This document shows, piece after piece, positions 1-8,224 of a DNA stretch of 64,000 nt. The stretch's first letter is position 1, and every line of letters begins with the position of its first letter. The notes under the pieces were generated by a model. It was not told the origin of the DNA and searched no databases. It was given only the letters and a program-made list of their open reading frames with translations. Origin of the DNA: Arthrobacter sp. cf158 (lineage in GTDB: Bacteria; Actinomycetota; Actinomycetes; Actinomycetales; Micrococcaceae); contig NZ_FNNR01000004.1 in NCBI RefSeq assembly GCF_900106835.1, positions 124,001 to 188,000 on the forward strand. Direction: 5' to 3'. Both the position numbers and the translations under genes were made by a program.

Positions 1-650
1 GCATCGGCGACACGCTGGTCCGCGCCAAGAACGCGACGGATTTCGGCAAACCTGCAGGCACCTTTCGGCTGACCAAAGCGAACTGGCTGGAGGTTATGGG
101 TGACAAGCCCACCAAGGAATTGTGGGGCGTGGGACCAAAAGTGTCGCAACGTTTGGCGAAGCACCACATCACCACGGTGGCAGAGCTTGCAGCAATCGAC
201 CCGCAGGAACTGGTGCCGGAGTTTGGGCCCAAGATGGGGCCTTGGTACGCACAGTTGGGACGCGGGGAAGGTTCCAGCGAGGTGGATGACACTCCGTGGG
301 TGGCCCGGGCACATGGCCGCGAAACAACCTTTCAGCAGGACCTGACAGAACCCGCCCAGATCAGCGACGCCATCAAGGAGTTGACCGCCCGCGTCCTCGA
401 GGACGTGGCGGCCGAGGGCCGGCCGGTGATTGGGCTGACGCTCAAGGTCCGTTACAAGCCGTTCTTCACCAAAACCTACGCAAGGAAGATCCCCGAGTCA
501 TTCGACCGCGAGGAAGTCCTGGCGCAGGCTTTGGATCTTACAGCGAAGATCGAACCGGACCGCCCCATCAGGCTCCTCGGCCTGCGTGCAGAGATGTCCA
601 TGCCCGAGGAAGCCCGCAAGGGACACACGCCGACCCGCAGCGGCTGGTAA
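1..650 (+). CDS. dinB: DNA polymerase IV (Y family), 3' part
   Basis: The open frame enters from the left edge of the window (first full codon at position 3) and runs about 215 residues, so the N-terminal catalytic palm is missing. What is present is the end of the palm, the helix-hairpin-helix thumb (ELWGVGPKVSQRLAKHHI) and the little-finger DNA-binding domain (from about WVARAHGRETTF to the end). DinB enzymes are error-prone translesion polymerases that extend damaged or mismatched primer ends. The sequence closely follows the actinobacterial DinB pattern (RAKNATDFGKPAG, LWGVG). The gene is convergent with the aldo/keto reductase 39 bases away. Product confidence is high; the catalytic residues are outside the window. 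Confidence 0.9.
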   Translation, partial: IGDTLVRAKNATDFGKPAGTFRLTKANWLEVMGDKPTKELWGVGPKVSQRLAKHHITTVAELAAIDPQELVPEFGPKMGPWYAQLGRGEGSSEVDDTPWVARAHGRETTFQQDLTEPAQISDAIKELTARVLEDVAAEGRPVIGLTLKVRYKPFFTKTYARKIPESFDREEVLAQALDLTAKIEPDRPIRLLGLRAEMSMPEEARKGHTPTRSGW

Positions 651-689
651 CGCCCGCAACAAACAGAACGCCCGACGGCGGCCCGCAGG

Positions 690-1673
690 CTACCAGCGCG
701 GGTGAATCGCTTCGCGGAAGTAGCGGTCGTAGATGTCCCGAACTCCATCAGCCAAACCAGCCCCTACCACCTGCAGATCTCCGGCTTCGGCGTTGGCCCG
801 TGCCTGCTCGGCCGAACGGGCGCCGGGGATGACCGCTGTGACGCCGTCTTGAGCGATGACCCAGGCGAGGGCCGCCTGAACGGTGGTGACGCCGTCGGGA
901 ACTAATCCGCTGAACTCCTGGGCGGCCTTGACGCCGGTGGCGAAGTCGACGCCGGAGAAGGTTTCGCCGACATCGAAGGAGGCGCCGTCGCGGTTGTAAT
1001 TCCGGTGGTCGTCGGCGGGAAATTCTGTGTCTGCCGTGTACTTGCCGGACAGCAACCCGGAGGCCAGTGGCACGCGGGCAATGATGCCCACGCCGGCTTC
1101 CTTGGCGGCTGGCAGCACCTCGTCGAGGGGCTTGAGGCGGAAAGCGTTGAGGATGATCTGCACGGAGGCGGTGTTTCCGCGTTTGATGGCTTCCAGTGCC
1201 TCGTCCGTGCGCTCGACGCTGACGCCATAGTTGCGGATGGCCCCTTCGCTGACCAAGGTATCCAAGGCATCGTAGACCTCGGAGTTGCTGTAAACGGCAG
1301 TGGGTGGGCAGTGCAGTTGCACCAGGTCCAGGGTGTCCTGCTGCAGGTTTCGCCGGGAACGGTCTGTCCAGGCGCGGAAGTTCCGGAGGGCGTAATTTTC
1401 GGGAATCTGGTCCACGCGGCGCCCCATTTTGGTGGCTACTGTGACGTCCAGATCCGGGTTGGCGCGGAGGAAGCGGCCGATGATTTCCTCACTGCGTCCA
1501 TCACCGTAAACATCGGCGGTATCGAAGAAATTCACGCCCGCCTGGACCGAGGCTTCCAGCACGGCAACGGCGTCCTCTTCGGTGACGTCACCCCAGTCCG
1601 CTCCGAGTTGCCAGGTGCCCAGCCCCACGGTGGAGACGGATCGGCCGGTCTTGCCAAGTATGCGCTGTTCCAT
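690..1673 (-). CDS. Aldo/keto reductase
   Basis: A 327-residue single-domain (beta/alpha)8 oxidoreductase of the aldo/keto reductase superfamily, expected to be cytosolic and NADPH-dependent. The catalytic tetrad is recognisable: Asp and Tyr in FFDTADVYGDGRSEE, Lys in VATKMGRR, and His in LVQLHCPP. The C-terminal GARSAEQARANAE segment is the usual cofactor-binding stretch. Length is normal for the family, and the ATG at 1673 begins the standard first strand MEQRILGKTGRSVS. The substrate cannot be predicted. It is convergent with dinB and appears to be transcribed alone. Confidence 0.9.
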   Translation of the reverse strand: MEQRILGKTGRSVSTVGLGTWQLGADWGDVTEEDAVAVLEASVQAGVNFFDTADVYGDGRSEEIIGRFLRANPDLDVTVATKMGRRVDQIPENYALRNFRAWTDRSRRNLQQDTLDLVQLHCPPTAVYSNSEVYDALDTLVSEGAIRNYGVSVERTDEALEAIKRGNTASVQIILNAFRLKPLDEVLPAAKEAGVGIIARVPLASGLLSGKYTADTEFPADDHRNYNRDGASFDVGETFSGVDFATGVKAAQEFSGLVPDGVTTVQAALAWVIAQDGVTAVIPGARSAEQARANAEAGDLQVVGAGLADGVRDIYDRYFREAIHPRW

Positions 1674-1725
1674 GGGTTCGACTATATGGGTAGGTGTTCC
1701 GGGGTGCCCACCCGTGGTCGTTCGT

Positions 1726-2583
1726 TCAAGGGTTCAATTTCACGTTTGTCAGCATCCAGCCCACGACCGCGCCGACTATCACGACAACTACTGGAAGGGA
1801 GGAGAGGGCAGCCATTCTGCGCCGAATCTCGGCCGAGAGGAGAGCACCTGCCCTGGGGCTCGAGATGTCTTCAAACTCTCCCTCATATACCTGCCGGATA
1901 AGTCTCTCGGCGCTTTCCGCGACTTGGCGGTTGATTTTCGAATAGCTTCTGGGTTTCCCCACTGCAAGATGACGGGAAATTCTCCGAAGACTGCGATCGC
2001 CTTCAGGAATACCCAGTTGTCGAGCTGAGTCGAGGAATACCCGGCCGGACGACGAGATGCTTCGTCGATCCTTGGCCGACGAGCGAGGCGAATGCACGCG
2101 GGCTTGGTGGGCTAGGCGCAGTCCGGCGTCCAACAGACGCCGTTTCGGAGACAGTCGTTGGGGTATATGGAAGGTGAGAAAAGTACAAAATGCGCCAAAG
2201 CCTACAGCCAAAACTACGCAGTAAATGAAAACTATCCATGTTCGAATTGCTTCAAATTTCCAAAAGAGCATAAGCGCCGGGACGAAGAAGGTGAGAGCTC
2301 CAAAGCCCCAAGCGGCGAGTCCTGCGGCTGTGGAAGTGTTGGTTTTCAGATCCAGAATGAGTTCGCGTTGATCTCGAACGATTCTCGGCAGGGAGCCTCT
2401 CACAGATTTGGCCCACCGCAATTTCAACTTTGGGTAGAACCGCCATGGGTCGCTCGCTGTAGGCGAACTAAGGAAGACGTTCCGGACGAACGCCACCGTA
2501 AACCCAAGAAGGCCGGCCGTTGCAGCCAGGATTACAAAAATTGTGGCGATGGTCCAGAGAATTTGAGAATCAAGGGATGACAT
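1726..2583 (-). CDS. Hypothetical four-helix membrane protein (ORFan-like)
   Basis: A 285-residue protein I do not recognise. It shows about four hydrophobic segments: near residues 9-33, two in the middle (from about LAAWGFGALTFFVPALMLF and WIVFIYCVVLAVGFG), and one at the C-terminus (LPVVVVIVGAVVGWML). A basic cytoplasmic-type region, rich in Arg and Ser, lies between helices 3 and 4. Base composition is visibly more AT-rich than the flanking genes (for example around 2180-2270), which suggests recent acquisition. No partner gene is adjacent in an operon. Function unknown. Confidence 0.6.
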   Translation of the reverse strand: MSSLDSQILWTIATIFVILAATAGLLGFTVAFVRNVFLSSPTASDPWRFYPKLKLRWAKSVRGSLPRIVRDQRELILDLKTNTSTAAGLAAWGFGALTFFVPALMLFWKFEAIRTWIVFIYCVVLAVGFGAFCTFLTFHIPQRLSPKRRLLDAGLRLAHQARVHSPRSSAKDRRSISSSGRVFLDSARQLGIPEGDRSLRRISRHLAVGKPRSYSKINRQVAESAERLIRQVYEGEFEDISSPRAGALLSAEIRRRMAALSSLPVVVVIVGAVVGWMLTNVKLNP

Positions 2584-2771
2584 TTCCCGCTCCTTCGGTG
2601 TTGCCTCAAAGACCTTCGTCTGACGAGATCATCGGTTTTCTATTAGGAGCAAACCTAAGACGAGGCGCCGACATTATTGAGGCAGCAAGGGGCTGTGACC
2701 TTCTTTGGACCCACTAGTCCTGCCAATGGATCCATATCTGTTGACTTTTGACGGGTAGCGAGGAAAGAAGG

Positions 2772-3998
2772 TCAGGAAGACCCCAGCTCGTCGAGCCCCG
2801 CCACTTTACCCATCAAGTACCGCCGCTCCTGCAAGCTTCCTGTCTTTTTGGCGGCGGCGAGGTAGGCGGCGCGCGCCTCCACCAAGGAGCCCGCCATTTC
2901 ATGAAGGTGCCCACGCACAGCGTCCAGACGATGCGATTTCCCGAGTGCAGAATCAAGCCCGGCCAACAACTCAAGCCCCGCAGCGGGCCCGTGCACCATG
3001 GCCACGGCAACCGCGCGATTCAGCGTGACCACAGGACTGGGAGCCACGGCCTCAAGGACCGTGTAGAGGGCCAGGATCTGCGGCCAGTCGGTCTGGGCAG
3101 CAGACGGCGCTTCCGCATGCACGGCAGCGATGGCCGCCTGAAGTTGATACGGCCCGGCGGCACCCCGCCCGAGGACGGAGGACAGCAGCCCGATACCCTC
3201 CGAGATCTGCTCCCTGTTCCACAAACTCCGGTCCTGATCCGCCAGCGGCACCGGCATTCCGTCCGCCAGCGCCCGGGCGGAACGGCGGGAATCCGTGAGC
3301 AGCATCAACGACAGCAGCCCGGTGGCCTCCAGCTCGCGTGGCGCAGCGGCCACCAACAGGCGCGCCAGCCGGATGGCTTCGGTGGTGAGCTCCTCACGCT
3401 GCAGCGACGGCCCCGAGCTCGCGGCATAGCCTTCGTTGAAGATCAGGTACAGGACGTGAAGTACGACGCCGAGCCTCGCCTTCCGCTCGGAAGCCGGCGG
3501 CATGCTGAACGTGGCTCCTGCTTTCTGGATCCCTTGTTTGGCGCGGCTGATGCGCTGTCCCATGGTGGCTTCGGGGACCAGGAAGGCGGAGGCAATTTCC
3601 GCCGTCGTGAGTCCTCCAACTGCCCGGAGCGTTAACGCGAGTTGTGATGGCGCGGAGAGCGCAGGATGGCAGCACAGGAACATCAGGGTGAGGGTGTCGT
3701 CCGCTTCTGAAACGGAGCTGTACTGAAAGTCTGTTGACGCAACACGTTCCTCCCGTGCTCGTCGTGCGCTTTCGCTTCGATAAAAATCCACCAAGCGGCG
3801 GTTGGCGACGGCCAGCAGCCATGCTCGTGGGTTGTCCGGCAACGCGGTTGGCCACCGTTGGGAAGCTTCGAGGAGGGCTTCCTGGACGGCATCCTCGCAC
3901 GCATCGAATTGGCCGTGATTGCGCGCCAGCACGCCGAGGACCTGCGGCGCCAAGGTGCGCAGCAGGTCCTCTAAACGTGCGGTAGGCGACGAATCCAG
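2772..3998 (-). CDS. ECF42-type RNA polymerase sigma factor (probable CTG start)
   Basis: A sigma-70 family ECF factor with sigma2 (EDAVQEALLEASQRWP), sigma4 with its helix-turn-helix (LTTAEIASAFLVPEATMGQRISRAK), and the long C-terminal TPR-like extension typical of ECF42 (from about GYAASSGPSLQREELTTEAI to the end). The family-conserved N-terminal stretch EDLLRTLAPQVLG begins upstream of the TTG at 3953. The only suitable start with a ribosome-binding site is the CTG at 3998, directly after the stop codon of the YCII gene and 5 bases behind GGAGG. That gives 408 residues. The upstream YCII/DGPF protein is the standard genomic partner of ECF42 factors, so the two are probably co-transcribed and coupled in translation. 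If a TTG start is used instead, the gene begins at 3953. Confidence 0.88.
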   Translation of the reverse strand: MDSSPTARLEDLLRTLAPQVLGVLARNHGQFDACEDAVQEALLEASQRWPTALPDNPRAWLLAVANRRLVDFYRSESARRAREERVASTDFQYSSVSEADDTLTLMFLCCHPALSAPSQLALTLRAVGGLTTAEIASAFLVPEATMGQRISRAKQGIQKAGATFSMPPASERKARLGVVLHVLYLIFNEGYAASSGPSLQREELTTEAIRLARLLVAAAPRELEATGLLSLMLLTDSRRSARALADGMPVPLADQDRSLWNREQISEGIGLLSSVLGRGAAGPYQLQAAIAAVHAEAPSAAQTDWPQILALYTVLEAVAPSPVVTLNRAVAVAMVHGPAAGLELLAGLDSALGKSHRLDAVRGHLHEMAGSLVEARAAYLAAAKKTGSLQERRYLMGKVAGLDELGSS

Positions 3999-4358
3999 CT
4001 AAACCTCCGGTGGAGCTTCCTGGACGGCGCGGAGCTCAACCACCTGCGCGTACTTCACGATGCTTGAACAAATCTCCACGGCGCGTTCCTCACTGGCCAC
4101 GTCCACCACCCAGTAACCCACCAGGGACTCCTTGGATTCGGCGAAGGGGCCGTCAGTGGTGATGACGCCGTCCGGGGTCTGCTTGACCAGCTTGGCGGTG
4201 CTGCCGTCGGCCAGGCCCGCATTGAACACCATCTCGCCGGACTCAGTGAGGTCCTTGTCGATTTGGATCATGAACCCAATCATTTCCTGGATCCATGCGG
4301 GGTCTGCGGTCTCCATCATGCCCTCGGCCGATCCGAACATCATGATCATGTATTTCAT
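3999..4358 (-). CDS. YCII-related (DGPF-domain) protein, ECF42 partner
   Basis: A 119-residue protein of the YCII-related family. It contains the signature TDGPFAESKESLVGYWVVDV that gives DGPF proteins their name, and starts with the standard MKYMIMMFGSAEG. I chose the ATG at 4358 because AAGGAG lies 8 bases upstream; an in-frame start 14 codons earlier lacks this. YCII domains form small ferredoxin-like dimers of unclear catalytic role. In ECF42 loci they are found next to the sigma factor and are thought to act with it. The stop codon directly abuts the sigma factor's presumed CTG start. Confidence 0.88.
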   Translation of the reverse strand: MKYMIMMFGSAEGMMETADPAWIQEMIGFMIQIDKDLTESGEMVFNAGLADGSTAKLVKQTPDGVITTDGPFAESKESLVGYWVVDVASEERAVEICSSIVKYAQVVELRAVQEAPPEV

Positions 4359-4481
4359 CTCAAACTCCTTATGAGGAGCGCCCTTTGTGGGTGCTTTCAC
4401 TCATGGGTCGGAACTGCGGCTGGCATTTCTACATGGTGGGGCAAACTTTCTTTGAAAAGTTCAGGCCCCTCTTTGAAGACC

Positions 4482-5297
4482 TCAGGCCCGGGCGATCACC
4501 TCGCCGTTGGGAATGAGGAAGAAGCCGTCATCGGTGGCTCCCCAACGGTGCCAGCCGGCGGCTATACGGGCGAGGTCGGCCTCGTTGGCGAAGCCGTACT
4601 CCAACGCCTGCTCGGCGAAGGCGGAGTGCAACACCCGCTCGCTCCACACCCTGGACTGCCACGCACGTTGCTGGGCGGTGGCGTAGAGCCAGTTGCTGCT
4701 GGTGGGAGCCACCTGGGTAAATCCTGCCTGCTGGGCCCAGGAGACCAGGCGGCGGCCGGCGTCGGGTTCTGCTCCGTTGCGGCGCGCGATCTTCTGGTAG
4801 AGCTCCATCCAGTCATCGAGTTCCGGGACCTCGGGGTACCAGCTCATGCCGTGGAAATCTGCGTCACGCACAGCCACGATGGCACCGGGCTTGGCCACGC
4901 GGCGCATCTCACGCAGTGCAGCCACGGGGTCGGTGAGGTGTTGCAGGACCTGGTGGGCGTGAACAAGGTCGAAGGACTCGTCTTCGAAGTCAAGATCGTA
5001 GATATTGCCGGTTTGGAAGGACACATTGTCCACGCCACGCTCGGTGGCCAGCTCCGTGGCCTGCGCAACGATGTCCGGCGAGCGGTCCAAGCCGATCACA
5101 TGCCCGGGCGCAACCATCCCCGCGAAGTCGCACGTGATACTGCCTGGTCCGCAGCCGACGTCGAGGACTGATATTCCGGGGGTGAGATGAGGTATGACAA
5201 ACGCGGCCGAATTCTCGGCCGTCCGTGAGGCGTGGGCCCGGACAACCGACTCGTGGTGTCCGTGGGTGTAGACATCTTCAGGCTGCTGCGCGTTCAT
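4482..5297 (-). CDS. Class I SAM-dependent methyltransferase
   Basis: A 271-residue soluble protein with a Rossmann methyltransferase core: motif I VLDVGCGPGSITCDF, the acidic end of strand 2 in VIGLDRSPD, motif II/III around FQTGNIYDLDFEDESFDLVHAHQVLQHL, and post-motif PGAIVAVRDADF. The arrangement is that of the UbiE/Methyltransf_11 group, with a C-terminal helical segment. The substrate cannot be told from sequence. It is transcribed alone or with upstream genes on the minus strand; the ATG at 5297 is the only reasonable start. Confidence 0.85.
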   Translation of the reverse strand: MNAQQPEDVYTHGHHESVVRAHASRTAENSAAFVIPHLTPGISVLDVGCGPGSITCDFAGMVAPGHVIGLDRSPDIVAQATELATERGVDNVSFQTGNIYDLDFEDESFDLVHAHQVLQHLTDPVAALREMRRVAKPGAIVAVRDADFHGMSWYPEVPELDDWMELYQKIARRNGAEPDAGRRLVSWAQQAGFTQVAPTSSNWLYATAQQRAWQSRVWSERVLHSAFAEQALEYGFANEADLARIAAGWHRWGATDDGFFLIPNGEVIARA

Positions 5298-5341
5298 AGG
5301 GAAACGCTACAACTTGGAACGTGGATTTAGGCGGAGCGCCG

Positions 5342-5881
5342 TCAGTCGCTCTTGTGTGAGGCTTCTTCACGCGCGGCGAGGGTGGCTTCCACCATGTCGG
5401 TCATGAACCGTGTGACAAGCTCCAGTTCCTCGGCGCTGTAAGCGGCCATGGCCTGGCCCATGCGGATGGCGAGCGGCATGAACATGGCACTTCCGTCGCG
5501 GTATGCCTTGGGTGTCATCTGCAGCTGGACCTGCCGACGGTCCGTGCCCAGGCGTTCGCGGACCACGTGCCCGGAGGCATGCAGCCGGTCAACCAAAGCT
5601 GTGGTGGCGGGGGAGCTCAACCGGAGTTCGGTGCGCAGGACGCCCGGCGTGACCACCCTGCCAGCAGCGGAATGGCGCATGATCACCGCGAGGGCATTGA
5701 GGTCCGTGCGGTGCATGTCGTTCCGGCCGCCGGCTGCGTCCACGTAGTGGTTGGCTTCGAGCGTGAAGTCCTGGAGGAGCCGCACCAGCTCCTGGGGAGC
5801 GGCAGTCTGGGGGCGGCCGGATCCGGGCTGGCTGGATGGAGGGCCGCTGATGTCAGGTCGCGGGGCTGTTGGGTCCGACAT
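5342..5881 (-). CDS. MarR-family transcriptional regulator
   Basis: A 179-residue winged-helix regulator. The MarR DNA-binding core lies at about residues 55-130 (LRTELRLSSPATTALVDRLHASGHVVRERLGTDRRQ), followed by dimerisation helices. The first 30 residues are a Pro/Ser-rich extension. It is divergent from an MMPL exporter with 165 bases between the two genes, and that gap holds a long palindrome suitable as operator. It most likely represses the exporter and itself until a lipophilic ligand binds; this is inference from gene order and family behaviour. Confidence 0.88.
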   Translation of the reverse strand: MSDPTAPRPDISGPPSSQPGSGRPQTAAPQELVRLLQDFTLEANHYVDAAGGRNDMHRTDLNALAVIMRHSAAGRVVTPGVLRTELRLSSPATTALVDRLHASGHVVRERLGTDRRQVQLQMTPKAYRDGSAMFMPLAIRMGQAMAAYSAEELELVTRFMTDMVEATLAAREEASHKSD

Positions 5882-5982
5882 GTCCGCCCTCCTGCCAGCG
5901 TGGTCTTGTGTTTACTGCCTTCCGGATATTACTCCCAGCAGCCGGGGAATCCGGCATCAGTATCCACTCACTCTTGGAATAG

Positions 5983-6011
5983 TTCCATGATAGAGATAAT
6001 CTATGGTGGAA
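5983..6011. promoter_or_regulatory. Probable MarR operator (29-bp palindrome)
   Basis: Nested inverted repeats share one centre at 5997: outer arms TTCCA (5983-5987) and TGGAA (6007-6011), inner arms ATAGA (5990-5994) and TCTAT (6000-6004). The element lies between the divergent MarR and MMPL genes, 36 bases upstream of the MMPL start. A possible -10 box (GATAAT, 5995-6000) overlaps its centre, so binding would block transcription. Confidence 0.7.
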
Positions 6012-6046
6012 TAAAGACCTCACGCTTCCCCACTGAAGAAGGACTC

Positions 6047-8221
6047 ATGAACCCGCAGAAAGTACCGTTCTGGCTGCGCTGGCTGGTGCCCGTGGTGCTG
6101 GTCATCACCTGGCTGGGCATCGCAGGAATTGGTGGCCCAACGTTCGGGCGCCTGGACGAAGTCTCCTCCAACGACCAAGCGTCCTTCCTTCCCGCCGGTG
6201 CCGAAGCAACGGAAGCCGGTGACTGGCAGGCCAAGTTCCGGGATTCCGACGAGATTCCGGCCGTGGTGATTGTGGAGAACGATGCCGCCTTCACCCCGGC
6301 ACAACTGGGCGAAGCAGCCCAGCTGAAAGCCGACATTGAGGCACTCAAGCTGGGGAGCGCCGTCGTCGGGCCTATCCCATCCGAAGACGGCAAGGCCGTC
6401 CAGTTCATCGTTCCCATGGCGTCCTCCGATGAGTTGCGGGCGAAAGTCCAGGAACTGCGCGACGTCGTCCAGCCAGGCGCTCCGGACGGCATGAACGCCT
6501 TCGTGACGGGCCCTGCAGGCCTGACCGCGGACCTGGTCAATGCGTTCGGCGGAATTGACGGCATCCTGTTGCTTGTTGCCTTGGGCGCAGTGTTCCTGAT
6601 CCTGTTGCTGGTCTACCGCTCCGTGGTGCTGCCATTGGCGGTGCTGTTCACCTCCGTCTTCGCCCTGTGTGCGGCCATTCTGCTGGTGTTCGGGATGGCG
6701 AAGTTGGGGTGGATCCAGCTGAACGGCCAAAGCCAGGGCATCCTGTCCATCCTGGTGATTGGCGCGGCCACCGACTATGCGCTGCTGTACGTGGCGCGGT
6801 TCCGTGAGGCCCTCACTCACACCACCAACCGCACACAGGCCGCCATGACGGCGTGGAAAGCCTCATTCGAGCCGATCCTCGCCTCGGGCGCGACGGTCAT
6901 CATCGCGCTGCTCTGCCTGCTGTTCTCCGACCTGAACTCCAACAAGGCGCTGGGCCCTGTGGCTGCGGCCGGTATCCTCTGCTCCCTCTTCGCGGCCCTC
7001 ACGCTCTTGCCCGCGCTCATGGCGCTGCTGGGCCGTGCAGCCTTCTGGCCATTCCGGCCCAAGCTGCTGCCCGACGACGAACGCGAACCCGAGCTTGTCA
7101 CCGGACTTGAAGGGCAAAAGGGTCTGTGGCGCGGCATCGGGACTCTGGTATCCAAGCGGCCGCGCGTTGTCTGGGTAGCGTCTGTCCTGCTGCTTCTGGT
7201 GGCATCCGCCGGAGTCCTGCAGTTGAAAGCCAACGGCGTCCCGCAAACGGACGTCATCCTCTCCCAATCCGACGCCGTGGACGGCCAGGACGCGTTGGCG
7301 CGCCACTTCGATGCCGGCAGCGGCAGCCCCGCCGTCGTGGTCGCCTCCCAAGGTGCCGCGCAGCAGGTTCTGGACAAGGTCAAAACTGCCGACGGCGTAG
7401 GGGACGCCTACCTGTTGGCTGAAGGCAATGTGCCCATCACGGGTGCTCCAGGAACTCCCGCTGAGCCGGCCGTACGCGATGGCAAGGTGCTCATCAATGC
7501 CACCCTGAATTCTGCGGCGGACTCGATTGAGGCCGAGGAAGCGGTGAAGTCCTTACGGCTGGCTGTACGCGACGTGGATTCCGGGGCGTTGGTTGGTGGA
7601 GTGACGGCGACCGCGCTGGACACGAACACCACCGCACAACGCGACTTGGTGGTGATCATCCCCATTGTGCTGGTGGTGATTCTCTTCATCCTGATGCTCC
7701 TGCTGCGCTCAGTGGTGGCACCGGTGCTGCTGGTGCTGTCCGTGGTCCTGTCCTACGGGGCGGCGATGGGTGTCTCCGCATGGGTGTTCAACGGGGTCTT
7801 CGGATTCTCCGGCGCGGATGCCACTGTGCCCCTGTTCGGTTTCGTGTTCCTGGTGGCCTTGGGCGTGGACTACAACATCTTCCTGATGAGCCGGGTTCGT
7901 GAAGAGTCGCTGAAGCATGGAACGCGGCCAGGGATCCTGCGCGGATTGGCTGTCACCGGCGGCGTCATCACCTCCGCCGGCGTGGTTCTTGCCGCCACGT
8001 TCGCAGCCCTGGGCGTCATTCCCATCATGTTCCTGGTCCAGCTCGCGTTCATTGTGGCATTCGGTGTGCTTCTGGACACCGTGCTGGTGCGCTCGCTGCT
8101 GGTACCTGCGCTGGCGTATGACATCGGAAGCAAAATCTGGTGGCCGAGCAAGCTGGGGCGTGGGTCCTCTGCGGCCCCGGTGGCGCCGCGCGAGGAGGAA
8201 GAGGCCTCGGTGGGGCGGTAA
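6047..8221 (+). CDS. MMPL-family RND-type membrane transporter
   Basis: A 724-residue membrane protein built as two repeats. Each has one N-terminal helix, an extracytoplasmic domain and a block of about five helices, as in actinobacterial MmpL exporters. Characteristic pieces are GAATDYALLYVARFREAL in the first half and LGVDYNIFLMSRVREE in the second; the Asp-Tyr pairs are the expected proton-relay residues. The ATG at 6047 is preceded by AGAAGGA. MMPL proteins export lipids or hydrophobic compounds using the proton gradient. The divergent MarR gene suggests induction by a small hydrophobic molecule. Length is shorter than mycobacterial lipid exporters but normal for this subgroup. Confidence 0.92.
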   Translation: MNPQKVPFWLRWLVPVVLVITWLGIAGIGGPTFGRLDEVSSNDQASFLPAGAEATEAGDWQAKFRDSDEIPAVVIVENDAAFTPAQLGEAAQLKADIEALKLGSAVVGPIPSEDGKAVQFIVPMASSDELRAKVQELRDVVQPGAPDGMNAFVTGPAGLTADLVNAFGGIDGILLLVALGAVFLILLLVYRSVVLPLAVLFTSVFALCAAILLVFGMAKLGWIQLNGQSQGILSILVIGAATDYALLYVARFREALTHTTNRTQAAMTAWKASFEPILASGATVIIALLCLLFSDLNSNKALGPVAAAGILCSLFAALTLLPALMALLGRAAFWPFRPKLLPDDEREPELVTGLEGQKGLWRGIGTLVSKRPRVVWVASVLLLLVASAGVLQLKANGVPQTDVILSQSDAVDGQDALARHFDAGSGSPAVVVASQGAAQQVLDKVKTADGVGDAYLLAEGNVPITGAPGTPAEPAVRDGKVLINATLNSAADSIEAEEAVKSLRLAVRDVDSGALVGGVTATALDTNTTAQRDLVVIIPIVLVVILFILMLLLRSVVAPVLLVLSVVLSYGAAMGVSAWVFNGVFGFSGADATVPLFGFVFLVALGVDYNIFLMSRVREESLKHGTRPGILRGLAVTGGVITSAGVVLAATFAALGVIPIMFLVQLAFIVAFGVLLDTVLVRSLLVPALAYDIGSKIWWPSKLGRGSSAAPVAPREEEEASVGR

Positions 8222-8224
8222 TCC

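Noticed and set aside
2584..2771. Short open frames in the gap before the ECF42 gene
   Set aside because: No ribosome-binding sites, no conserved-looking sequence; I see nothing functional in this 188-base gap.
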